A stretch of 64,000 nt of DNA, taken from the NCBI GenBank assembly GCA_024195265.1, contig JAJLRJ010000003.1:25466989-25530988 (forward strand). The letters run 5' to 3'. Position 1 is the first letter of the stretch. Every line of letters starts with the position of its first letter. Made by a program: the position numbers and the translations under genes. Below are positions 1 to 10,923 of this stretch, one piece after another. Under the pieces are notes generated by a model. That model worked only from the letters and a program-made list of their open reading frames with translations. It made no database searches and was not told where the DNA came from. The DNA comes from Dendrophyllia cribrosa (lineage: Eukaryota; Cnidaria; Anthozoa; Scleractinia; Dendrophylliidae).

Positions 1-290
1 GAATAATGAATAAAAAGGGCGAACATGGAAATATATACGGTAAAAAGTGTAAGTGACAAGGAAAACTTTCGCGTAACGAAACACTGGAATCTTGGCCTAC
101 CGCAATTACAAGCGAAGCAGACGATAACTCGAAACAAGTACCTAGGCAATATTCAATTCTTTTAAAAACATTGTATTAGCATTTTATTCCCCCAAAAGTA
201 TTTTTAATGTTTCTATCGGTATTTTTCTACTTCACACTTTTTACCGTATATATTTCTATGTTCGCGCATTTTATTCTTTATTTGTCAAAG
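1..290. mobile_element. Miniature inverted-repeat element (copy 1, left end clipped)
   Basis: Bases 1-57 are the inverted complement of about 230-290, with few mismatches. The complete copy at 33,003-33,299 shows that both ends carry CTTTGAC. There is no coding capacity. Confidence 0.7.
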
Positions 291-1335
291 ATTGCAGACT
301 GGCAATCGAAAGCTCATACATTCTAAACTTTTTAACCAGAGAACGTTTTTTAAATTTATTAACATATTTATGCGGCTACAAGATTCGAATGATTTGTAAC
401 TCGGAACGAACCTCGTTCAACCAATGCGTTGCTGTTAAAGAAACTTTTTTTACTCTCTGTTATTAGTTTTGTTGTGTCAGCTATAACTCAAAACATCCCC
501 CGCGGATGAACTTGCCACTCAGCTCGGCCCCGCCAAAAATATAAATTATTTTTGAAGTCGTTCAAATCAAATTGCATCAAGTGTTTTATCAGGTGTAAAA
601 CTCTCGGCTACTTCTGCTCAGTTTTCAAACAGTACTTTGAATATTTTTACAAGGCGATGATATTATTGAAGCGTGCTTTGGAGCGCGAACTGTAATGACA
701 GCCTATTCCGGAATCGCGCCCAAATTTGGCTGTCAATCAAATGTTCCCCTGTGTATCATGAGGGGTGATTATCGCCAAAATTAAGTTTGGGATTTAGTTA
801 TGCTGTTTGCCAATGCTTTTTTTACTGTTATCACTGGTGTTTTTGATGTTACGAATTGTGTTTTACGTATTCTCAATTATGTTCGGCAAAACATCGCTGT
901 TGTTTTCGTTACCCTTGCATTCGATTAATCTTTGCGACTTATGTTTTCTGCGTTAACAATTCTCTTCTGTATTTACGCATTGTGTTATTCCATATTGTGT
1001 TATGCGAACTGTGATTCGATTATTCGTGTTTCGAACGAAACACAGACTTTGTTTTAAAATGAGTGGCCATATCACCAAAACATACAACCAATGTTTTCCG
1101 ATCGTAATACTATTTCAAAGTACCAAACTGACTTCAGAACATTGCACGAGAAACTGTAGTTCCACTTTCGCGGATTTAATCCGCTAAATCGGAAAGCCCT
1201 AATCTCAAGGTAGAAAGAACATTCTTCTCTTTAATTGTATGTGCTTATTGCTGTTTTTTCGTTATTGTTTGCTCTCGATTCACCTACCGTGTTTATTGAC
1301 CTAACCAAAATCCGATTAAGGTGGCTCGATGCACC
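291..1335. repeat. Dispersed repeat, no gene seen
   Basis: Bases of about 290-700 match, in inverted orientation, parts of 29,690-30,060 and 32,820-32,900, so this is a dispersed family. The rest shows no gene. A 61-codon ORF at 1,002-1,187 is repeated at 34,009-34,194 but has no recognisable domain. Confidence 0.5.
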
Positions 1336-1840
1336 CGATTCGCATATAATTGACCGCATATAAGCGGGTATAATTAACATCAAATTACCGCATGCAAGCA
1401 AGTAAAATAGGCCCTATTTACCTAACAGTAGCATTCTTTATATTACTGACGTACACACAGAACAGAGAGAAGGGAGCTTCAGTTTACATTGTAGCACTGA
1501 TCTACAGTGTTTAGGGTTTAGCACTGATTTAAAAACGGTTAGCTCTCATTTATGGTTATGGGGAACACTATAAATATATTAAAAAATTACAATTCCTGTC
1601 AGTTAGCCCTCGTTGGTGTAGTGGATATGGATATTAGTTATGAAGCAAACGACTCGGGTTCGGGGCATACATTTTGTTCTTTTTCCTTCTTTTATTCTAA
1701 AAAAGAAGTTTTACTTTATGTAAAATGTTCAAGTGAAAACAAAAGCCAGTTTGAGATCAGCTCTTTTTTCGTTATTTCTCAGTAGCGGTGATTTCATGTT
1801 AATTAGACCCGCCTATATACGGTTAATTATATGCGAATCG
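1336..1840. mobile_element. Inverted-repeat element (copy 1)
   Basis: The left end begins CGATTCGCATATAATTGACC and the right end is its inverted complement with a few changes, over about 35 bases. The same structure sits at 34,343-34,857. The roughly 500-bp interior has no supported gene. Confidence 0.6.
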
Positions 1841-2009
1841 ATTGATTGAAGGAATGAAGAAAAACAATGTTTACATGTTTACGTCATTTAGCGTTTATTT
1901 ATTGGTTTTGATTAATTTTGAGTCAATTTGGACGGTTTTTAAGAGGTTTAAAAACATTTCAGAAAACCAGGTTGGCGGATCCAAGATGGCGGCCGTATAA
2001 CAAATTACT

Positions 2010-3256
2010 TAATAGCGGAGCACTCGCCGGGCCGATGGCCCGGCTGCGCAGCCCCATACTCAAAGAACCAAGCCCGTCATTTTTCATGGTCATGGCTATT
2101 GGAATGTTTCGCGGGCGCGCGTGTGCCCGCCGCCCTCCGCCCTCCGTCGTCGCGCAGGTAGCTCCGTCGCGTAGGACTAGCTCGCGGGCACGTATGACGT
2201 CGCAAAACATAGGTGTACGATGTCATGTTGAAACCAAAGCGAGCCCTTTTTTTCGCGCGGTTACACGGCCGAATGTCACGTCAGCTGGGAAAACACTTTG
2301 ATGTTTTGCTGTGTTTACTGAGCGGAGAAAACGGTTTAAATTAAAGTTGTTATTTTCCTGCATTTTTTCGTGGTTTGCTACTCAAGACAGGGATACTAAT
2401 TAAGGGATACTCAGAAGCCGCTTCAGTGGAAAAAGAAGAGCTTTCAGAGATAAAATCTTGCTTCGAGGAACTATATACGTTTTTAGCAATGCGAGGGAAG
2501 GGTTCGTTTTACGGATTTCAGCACCAAAGCGGAGATTTAAAGAATTTCCAAGTACAGTAGTCGCCGGAGGGACTTAAAGGTAAAACAAATTACATTTTTC
2601 GATGGGAATTTATCTTGATATCAAGCTGTGATTGACTTTTTGTTTGTGTTTTCGTTAGTTTTGGAGAATTGTTTTTAAACGTGTAGCTTAAATTCAGTTG
2701 TATTAATTTCTTGAATTTCATCGAAAACACGGCTCGGCCTCGATGCGCGTTTTGCGTTTTGCTTTTAAACATAAACTAATGGAGATTTAAATATCTTTTT
2801 TCGAAAGAAGATTGTGTTGTCCATTTTTATGTGTTTGTTCATTCATTACATAGATTGAAAAGCGATTTTGTGGAAACAAAACAATAATTAGATTTTACAC
2901 TTGCGTCGCCTTATGCAAATATGTCTGTGTATTTTTGCAATTTTGATTTCCAAATCAGTTTCTCGGGCATTTTGTGACAAGCAACAAGTGTATTTTATTC
3001 GGAAAATAGTCGTAATAGTTATTCTAGACGGAGATAAAGTTGTTTTTGTGAACTTTTGTACGGTCTAAATGTACTGTGCAGACGGTCGGGTAACAAGCTT
3101 AAGCTTACTGTTTTTGAGAATTGCTAAAATTGAAAAATAGCCCGGTCGTCAATCTTAATTCCGACCTTTCACCTAAGTTAAGTTTCATCTTAGTTAAGCT
3201 TGTTCAGAGGGTCTTCAGAGGGCAACGCTGTTAGGCCAAGCCTAACTATATATATT
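2010..3256. mobile_element. Family A element (starts TAATAGCGGAGC, ends CTATATATATTA)
   Basis: This is one of four copies in the window (also 6,690-8,095, 35,027-36,275 and a right-end stub at 14,699-14,802). Shared landmarks are the TAATAGCGGAG start, an internal GC-rich stretch, and the end with TTAGTTAAG and ATATATATTA. No transposase was seen, so it is probably non-autonomous. The class is unknown. Confidence 0.6.
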
Positions 3257-4619
3257 AATTGTCATAGCCTTGATGTTCATGAAGTTACGAGTTACCTCTT
3301 TAAAACCGTCCAAATTGACTCAAAATAAATAAATATTTTGAATTTATAGTCCTGGTGTGCGTAGCACTCTAAAAAAGTGTTTGGCAACTCAAATAAGCGT
3401 TTGTCTCTGGGAACACATACAAGCACTGATGAAAGGGTTATCCCCGAAACACCTGACTGATAAAATACAGTTTTCAGCGCTCGTAACATACAAATTGTAT
3501 AATTGTGTATTATAAGCAAAAGGTCAGGTACCGTCTAAATCGACTTAAAAGGTTCCATCAAGTGTAGAGGGCGTGTCGAAACAGTCTAAGCTAGGAGAGT
3601 CGCTTTCTTTTCTGTGTGTGACGTACAGAGCGATAACCGTGGTAACATTGAACGAAATACAAATGAAAATTGACAAAGTCAAACTTACCGTATTAAAACT
3701 TTGGAACTAGAGCGCCGGACAGACTAAACTGATGCTGTTGAAAACTGTTTCACTCATTAAATATCCTGGGTAATAAAATTAACACTTGAAAGCCTACCGA
3801 TAAGGCTTAACCTAATTTTGAATAAAGGTGATAGTAACAATAATACAAAAAATAATCATGATAATAAATATAAAGAGCGTATTTGCTTGACAGATTCGAG
3901 GTCGAGGTGATAATTAGAACCAAACACAGGGACTAAAACATTACGGGATTAAGCAGTAATGAAACGCTGGTTAAGGATGCTCTGTTAAAGGAGCATGCTT
4001 AGGATTGTAATGACGAGAGCGATTTATCACAGGTTTACTTTAAATTTCAAAGTTGTCTCCTCGCATTTTTACTAGTCTACCTAAAAGCTTATTTCTTGTG
4101 GAAGGAGCCGGTACAATTTGGCTGTGGCGCCGGCTTTATTTCTTCGCGTCTTGCGCACATGGTATGATTTCGCCATGGTTCAAAAAATTGCCCCAAAGAA
4201 TTCTTTTTGTTACATCGAAAGAAAATCCTCTTTTGTTAATGCATTCAAATTTGACTAATACAACTAATATCAAAAGCCTTTACATGTACATTAATTTATA
4301 ATACAAGACATACAGTCAGTATTATACCGTTAATGAGCTATGCAAACGCCGAGGTGAAAATTGCCTGAGTAGAACAGTTCCTTTGTTTTTCAAAGGCCTA
4401 TCGACACTTTTTTAAATGCATTGTTAAAAGATGGTACCTTAATTTCAAATTTCTCTACCCATAGTTTTTGAAAAGTCCCCAATTCTTCTGTTACTAATTT
4501 AGAGATGTTTGATTTTTAGGAATGGGGTCAGTAAACGGAGAGAATTGTCGAGCGAGCCGCTACAGCGATGTGCAGCGAAAAGAGAATTATCGATGCGATC
4601 TGTTGAGAGTTGAGGGATA
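3257..4619. other. No gene seen
   Basis: The stretch is AT-rich and shared with the second copy of the direct repeat. No convincing coding region, RNA gene or element boundary was found. Confidence 0.5.
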
Positions 4620-5100
4620 TCCATATGCAAACATTATTTACTCACTTTGTGTAGTGTAATTGTATGATATTTTTACAGACAGCTAATTATTTCACTTTGT
4701 GTATTATGTCATTGCATAACATTTTTGCAGACAGCTAATTATCGTTCACTTTGTGTTGTGTAATTGTATGGCAGCCTAGAGCCGAGTATTAATGATTATC
4801 GTTAAACCAAAAATAAAGCAATTTGCCTTGCCGATCATAACGGAAGCCGAGACAATCCAAGGAGTCGGCGTCAAGCGTGAGAAAATGCGTGCGAGCAAGT
4901 CACGATTAGTTTTGGTTCTCAGTACTTCTAATTGGTTAAGAAAGTGGCGCGAGTGTCCTTTAGGTAATAACAATGCGCAGCAATGGAAAACCGAAACAAT
5001 AGCGAAGTTTATTTCGACACTCAACTGAAAACTAAACACCAATTATTTGAGAATGTGTTGTCATTGAATGACATTTTTTATGCAGCTAATTATTTTCCCA
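4620..5100. repeat. Short tandem repeat split by an insertion
   Basis: Units of about 57-60 bp built around CACTTTGTGT and CAGACAGCTAATTA recur from about 4,640 to 4,770, and a further partial unit lies near 5,050-5,095. Between them is about 275 bp with ORFs on both strands, probably an insertion. The same arrangement recurs at about 37,610-38,070. Confidence 0.5.
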
Positions 5101-5925
5101 CTTTATGATGGAATTACTATTAATAGTGCTTTATCTTTTTTCCTGTTTTAAAACTATGGAACTTATATTTATTTTCACATTCACTGCCCAGACAAAGCTC
5201 TTTCACAAAGACACTGTGAACAAAAGGCATTGTCCGTAATTCAAAAACTCGTTCATAATTCATGAGCATATCAGCTTATCATACGACGCAAATCGATCAC
5301 GTGTATGAACCTTTATCCCTGGTAATCTATTGTCATTATGAAAAGTCTGGTGGCGTCTTTGATTTCAGTCACAGGGGAGTGCGGGGCTGCATATGCAAAC
5401 AATGCAATTATCGCTAAATTTTTAACGAGAATGATTTTAAAATGACCACCGTGATCTTTATGTAAAGATCACACGTAATTTTATATAAAGAATACCAATA
5501 TGTGTAGTAATTATTCAGGATTCTAAGTACAACAAATGGTGACTTTAATATTTTTGTTCAGTACTGCTTTACGATATCTAGTCGTTTGCCATTCTATTTG
5601 GAATCTTCTCAACAAAATAAACAGCCAACAGTTTAACAAGTGAGCCGTTATTTGAATGACTCCAGCGCTCTAGTGTAAATTGCCAGGCAAGCGACTGGTT
5701 CGGAGATGCAAGCTGCTTATTTCTACTCGTTCTCTACCACTGAAAAAAAAATTGTCAGACGATTTATCTACCGTACCCGTCAACTTTGTAATAGATTATT
5801 TTTTCCTTAGAACTGTAAAATCCCAAAACTTTCGACAGGAGCCAGGAAGCAATGGTCGCTTCGTCGAAGACGTGGTACATGTGTTGTATGCTAATTTCCT
5901 CTTTGCACAAAAGCGCAATTGTTTT
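5101..5925. other. No gene seen
   Basis: This is repeated sequence shared with about 38,080-38,845. It includes the short palindrome GTGATCTTTATGTAAAGATC near 5,451. Nothing else was recognised. Confidence 0.4.
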
Positions 5926-6677
5926 AAGGTGGCTCCGTTGTTATTTCGGGCGCACTTGTCTATGACAAACTTTGTCTCATAACTTTTTCTGCTCTAAAGC
6001 GATGCTTCTAAAACTTTGCGAAAACTTACAGCCATTATTTAGTAATAATAGGATAGAATTCGATTTTAATGGGAAAAAATATATTTAGTGATAATCGGAC
6101 TTAAATAAACCTCACGTTTTGAACAAAATCGCACCCTGTGAAAAATTTTGTTGGAGCAGAAATGCTGAATAATTAAGGTTATCACAATTTAGCCCTAAAA
6201 TTCTCTTAAAATTTTAAATACTTCATGCTCATTGACAAAACAGTCTACGAACCCACATTTCTGGGAGAAGCCTTCCCAATGCTTGCTAAATTTGAATTAT
6301 AAGCCGCTTGCAAATCGTGCGAACCGTTAAAAAGTATTCACTAGTTCTGTAAATATAATAAAATGCTCCAAAACCTGCTAAAATCTCCAATGCTGCATTT
6401 CCCATAATTTTTCGAAAATTATCCCGCAGTTTGGTGTCAAACTCCTTCCACATGAATTACAAGGTACTGCAATACTTTTACATTGATTGTTTTTTGTTTA
6501 GAAAGGCTTCCAATAGACCATTTTCGTATTCTCGGTATTGAACTGGTACTAGCTTGCAATGGAGGCTAATGCGGGGGAAAATCATTAAAAATAATTGCAT
6601 GTGAAAAGATTCCCCCGCATGAGCCTCGACTGCAAGCTAGTACCAGTTCAATACCGAGAACACGAAAATGGTCTATT
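5926..6677 (+). mobile_element. Family C element, truncated copy
   Basis: It begins TTTTAAGGTGGCTCCG near the end of a short ORF, as does the copy at 38,845-39,867. A third copy lies inverted at 18,753-19,690. Here the right part is missing: the match stops just after the foldback element and Family A follows at 6,690. No protein-coding capacity was recognised. Confidence 0.6.
6515..6674. mobile_element. 160-bp foldback element
   Basis: The two halves are near-perfect inverted complements, with ends AGACCATTTTCG and CGAAAATGGTCT. It has the same size and position as 39,435-39,594. The inverted Family C copy near 19,021 lacks it and reads straight through, which gives an AT target-site duplication. 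Confidence 0.8.
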
Positions 6678-6689
6678 AAAAGCGCAAGA

Positions 6690-8095
6690 TAATAGCGGAG
6701 CTCTGCGGGCCAAAGGCCCGCGCGGAGCCCAATACTCATAGCACGGGGGAGCGGGGACTCCCATACAAAAATGACGAGGGTGCTCGTCAGAAATTTTCGA
6801 ACGACACCCTAAATGGTACCAGAATCTCGTTTGATGGGCGTGACTCAAAAGAATTTTTACCCCCAAGAGGTACCAATTGTAAAACAGCACATGTCATATT
6901 CGTTTGTATTTTTCGGCTCATACCCTAAAAGGTACCGCGATAATTCTAACTGTAGTCATTTTAGATTTTAGTACCCTAAGTGGTACCAATCTACAAATTT
7001 TGACCCCTAAAAGGTACGTCGAGCACAACCGTCATTTTTATATGGGAGTCCCCACCCGGGACTCATAGAACCAGGCATAGAACCATGCCGATCATTTTTC
7101 ATGGTCATGGCTAGCGGAATGTTTCGCGGGCGCGTCCCTACGTCGCGTAGGGTTCAGTAGCTCTGGCTTTGTTTTTCGCGCGGCTACACAGCCGTCAGCT
7201 CGGTAAACACTTTTATTATTAGATCTCTCGCTGGTCAGTGTTTAACGGAGAAGTTATGTCGTTATTTCCTTGCATTTTTTCGCGGTTTGCTACTCAAGAT
7301 AGGGATACTAATTAAGGGATACTCAGAAGCCGCTTTAGTGGAAAGAGAAGAGCTTTCTGGGATAAAATCTTGCTTCGAGCAACTTCATACCTTTTTCAAT
7401 GCGGGGAGATATGTTTGTTTTTATTACGGATTTCAGAACCAAAGTAGCGGAGATTTAAAGAAATAACAAGCAAGCAAGGGACTCAAAGCTAAAACAGATT
7501 ACATTTTTCGATGGGAATTTATCTTTATATCAATCTGTGATTGACTTTTTTTGTGTGGTGTAGTTTTAGAGAATTGTTTTTGAAACGTGCTTATCGATTT
7601 CTTGAATTTCATCGAAGGCGGCTTTGATGCGCTATAAATGGTACGCGTTTTGCTTTTAAACATAAACTAATGGAGATTTGAATAAAATTTTTTTCATTCA
7701 TTACATAGATTGAAAAGCGATTTTATGTAAACAAAACAAGACTTAGACTTCACTCGCGTCGCCTTATGCAAATTTGTTTGTGTATTTTTGCAATTTTGAT
7801 TTCCAAATCAGTTTCTCGGGCAATTTTTGACAAGCAACAAGTGTATTTTATTCGGAAAGTAGTCGTACTAGTTATTCTAGACGGAGAAAAAGTTGTTTTT
7901 ATGAACTTTTGTACGGTCTAAATGTACTGTGCAGACGGTCGCGTAATACTGTTTTTGAGAATTGCTAAAATTGAAAAATAGCCCGGTCGTCAATCTTAAT
8001 TCTTGTGCTTCCGACCTTTCACCTTAGTTAAGTTTCACCTTAGTTAAGCTTGTTCACAGAGCGACGCTGTTAGGCTCAGCCTATCTATATATATT
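6690..8095 (+). mobile_element. Family A element, third copy
   Basis: It starts TAATAGCGGAGCTC and ends ATATATATTA, like the copies at 2,010 and 35,027. It is interrupted by a smaller element at 6,742-7,060. Confidence 0.6.
6742..7060. mobile_element. hAT-like miniature element with 8-bp duplication
   Basis: The element has inverted ends sharing GGGGACTCCCAT...AAAAATGAC. It is flanked on both sides by ACTCATAG (6,734-6,741 and 7,061-7,068), an 8-bp target-site duplication as made by hAT transposases. Other Family A copies carry a single CATACTCATAGAACC-like sequence there. The interior has several spaced ACCCTAA..GGTACC motifs. Confidence 0.8.
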
Positions 8096-8959
8096 AAAAC
8101 CAAAGTCGAATGCGTAACGCATTACTTTCAGCGAGTGTTTTGTTTCGTCTTGCGTAACAATTCCGTTTGCATCTTTCCGTTTCTATTGTCTCGCAGAAAC
8201 AATGCGAAAAATACCCAGGATAATTTCAAGACATCACAAAAGAGACCGCAAGAAGCGGTATCCTTTGTCAGCGCACAAAACATCATGAGTACCCCACATT
8301 TTTCGGCCGACGGTTTTCAATGGGCGCGATTCCGTAATGCGTTGCGAGTATAGATGAATACTCGTGCTCGAATGTTTGCCAAACTGGACTTCGATTTCCG
8401 TTTATTGCCGCGGATAGTTACTGTTGTAACTCAGAAACCTAATAGACAAAACGTGGACCCCTCTTTCTGGACCCCCTTCTGAACCCCTTAATTTTTCAGT
8501 TAAAAAAATGTAAATAAAAATTAAAGTAGCTCCAAGTAGTTTTTTTTGGGTCACACTTCCCTTTTTGAATGCGCTTAAAAATAATCTTACTTTAGCTCAA
8601 TGAATCTGAATTTGATACCAGATGCTAGGCTTGGATGAATGTTTTGAGCGATGCTCTTTTTATGCTAATCAGCGTTTGCATAGCAACGGTAAATAAACAT
8701 GGCAAAAAAACTTATTATCGTTCGATTTTGGGGCTACCCGCGAGAAGCGAATAAATGCGCTATAATCTACACTGTTTAGCACAATATTGGGAAAATTTCA
8801 AATTTCCGGCTAAATTTAATGGCGGCTGCGACCTGAACACGGCATTTTAATTTTTGGTGGATTTCTCGAAAACGAAAAGTCTCTAGAAAGTTTGAATGTA
8901 ATTTCGTAAATAGGTCACCAAAGGGTTTCTCCTGACTAAATGTGAAGAAATCCGAAAAT
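8096..8959. other. No gene seen
   Basis: A 72-codon ORF at 8,135-8,353 has no recognisable domain. No element boundary was found. Confidence 0.4.
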
Positions 8960-10300
8960 TCAGTTTTGACGGCGAGTTCTCGATATTTACAGACAGCCGC
9001 TCGTAAAGGGAACCTCCATTGTCAGAACAAATTGACGTTAAATTGTTGGAAATAAAGTCGAAATTTAAAATTTTTAAAAGAACATGTGCAAATATAATTT
9101 TAGTGTACAAATAAAATGGATATAAATATCGCCTATTTTCGCTTTTAAATTTCCCGCGCGCCGCCATATTGAATATTTATGAAGTGTTACGGTTGCCATT
9201 ATTGTTGAGAATCGAAGTTCTTTTGTATGCAACAATTAGACAAACGTAACACGTCATAAATTCTCTTATATTCCACATGGCTTGGTTTTCCTTGTGCTCG
9301 TAGGGGATTATATTGAGTAATCCCCGCTAATTATCAACTGTCTGAAAAGCTGGTGGCGGCTTTTGATTGTTACAGGGGAGTGCGGGGCTGAAACAATAGC
9401 AAAACAATGGAATATATTCACCTTAACATATTCCCCCGACATATTCCCCTCTCAACACCCAAAGTTGCAAACAAAAATAAAAGCAAAGCAAGGAAAGTTT
9501 GTCAACAACTTTAATGATTCTTACATTTTGAACACAACCGAGCAATTTGTTAAATTGAACACAGACGATGATCGTTCCGAAATACTGGATTCTACTTACT
9601 GCTGCGATATCTTGACATTGCTCGGCATCTTCAAACAATCCCTCAGTCACTTCTGCAACGCTAAACTGCGCGTTATCATGAGCACCTCGAGGCCCGGCCT
9701 CGAGGCTGTTCAGTCGCGAGCTCCTGGTCTAGCTAACTGCTTACATTTAACGAACCACTGAAACTTTTCTGAGTAAGAAACAAGTCTGCTGAGTCACTCA
9801 TGTCTTCTGATTTTGGAGTAAATAAAGCTCGACATGACGCAAAACATGTTTGTTCTGTACTAATTTAGCACGTCGAAATCCCAGTGCGTACGTTCAGCAT
9901 ATTTATTCTATTGTTCTCCACAGATACAAAGGCATTCCGATATATGCATTGCACTAAAGCGTTTGTTTGTTATTGGGCAGTCAACCTCGCCCATGTGGAA
10001 TATAAGCCGGTTATTTTTAGGCATCTCGTGGATACGTGATTTATTCACCTCGGGCTTTGCCCTCGGTGAATAAATCCAAATCCTCTCGTTGCCTAAAAAT
10101 AACCCTTACAAAATGGCGGCGCGCGGGAAATTTAAAAGCGAAAACAGGCGATATTCATATCCATTTTTTTGTACACTAAAATTACATTTGCACCTGCTTT
10201 TCAAAAAAATTTAATTTAGACTTTATTTCCAACAATTTAACGTCAATTTGTTATAACAATGGAGGTTCCCTTTAATTAAAAATAGCTGTCAATGTTTTGA
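8960..10300. repeat. Inverted-repeat structure around a 900-bp interior
   Basis: Bases of about 8,960-9,175 are the inverted complement of about 10,105-10,300, sharing GGAAATTTAAAAGCGAAAA and AACAATTTAACGTCAATTTG. This looks like a transposon with about 200-bp inverted ends. The interior has a 132-codon ORF (9,363-9,761) with no recognised domain. Confidence 0.55.
10009..10104. repeat. Foldback palindrome
   Basis: GGTTATTTTTAGGCA... pairs with ...TGCCTAAAAATAACC around a loop containing CACCTCGGGCTTTGCCCTCGGTG. It lies just outside the inner edge of the right inverted arm of the surrounding structure. Confidence 0.7.
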
Positions 10301-10333
10301 AGGTGAATGAGTGTCATCTCTTTAACTTCCATG

Positions 10334-10484
10334 GGGATGGACCACTTTATTTTTAGGGGTGGGTGAGGGGGTTGGGCAATTTTCTGAGCACGAATTTTAT
10401 TCCATCTTGAGGCTGTGCAAGAATTTTTGTAATTTATCCGTGATGGAATATTTTGTTTTGTTATTTGTCAATTCCCCGTCCTTG

Positions 10485-10515
<31 letters not shown>

Positions 10516-10561
10516 AATAATAAATAAATAAATAAATAAAAAATAAAATGGTCCATCCCTC
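10334..10561. mobile_element. Small inverted-repeat element containing a poly-C tract
   Basis: The left end GGATGGACCACTTTATTTTT matches the inverted complement of the right end (AAAATGGTCCATCC). The right half holds a run of more than 20 C followed by poly-A and AAAT repeats, probably expanded microsatellite. Confidence 0.5.
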
Positions 10562-10619
10562 ATACATAGGCTGTAACAAATATAATTGAAGCAACGAGGG
10601 CATGGTGCATGGCTATTGG

Positions 10620-10923
10620 CCACTCCGAAAAATACCATAATACTCTTTTATGTGCAGGCTCAGCCTCGCCGGGGTGTAATTATTCAAGTCTCCTTTGTTA
10701 GAATGGCACAATGGAATTCAGAGTACATGTAGGAATGCTAGGACGTAGCATTGTGTCTTCGCTTACAAATGTGCACCGTATGCAAATTGCCACGAAGTTG
10801 AAGCATAGCACGTGCAGTTCGTGCTGAAAACAAAAGAAATTGGAAAAATGAGGCTTACATGAAGTACCACCCAAACCTGCACTTTAAAGAGTATTATGGT
10901 ATTTTTAATAGTTTCTGGAGTGG
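10620..10923. mobile_element. Small inverted-repeat element, about 304 bp
   Basis: The left end CCACTCCGAAAAATACCATA and the right end (TATGGTATTTTTAATAGTTTCTGGAGTGG) are inverted complements apart from a short gap. AATACCATAATACTCTTT is shared exactly. Confidence 0.6.

Larger units (their letters stand above)
1..6677. repeat. Long direct repeat, copy 1
   Basis: This block is repeated in the same orientation at 33,010-39,597. The first 780 bases differ by about one base, and later parts show scattered substitutions and small indels. The left edge is cut by the window start; the match ends exactly at the end of a foldback element (6,515-6,674). Only repeats were recognised in it. Short ORFs occur at the same places in both copies but show no protein signature. 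Confidence 0.92.

Noticed and set aside
1002..2301. ORFs of 61-127 codons conserved in both direct-repeat copies
   Set aside because: Conservation is explained by the recent duplication. They lie across inverted-repeat elements, overlap on both strands and have no domain.
4776..5042. Overlapping 78- and 88-codon ORFs on opposite strands, repeated at 37,753-38,019
   Set aside because: They mirror each other across a repeat insertion; there is no signal, motif or splice support.
9363..9761. 132-codon ORF
   Set aside because: It sits inside an inverted-repeat structure with low-complexity composition and no recognisable domain; its start is not an ATG in good context.
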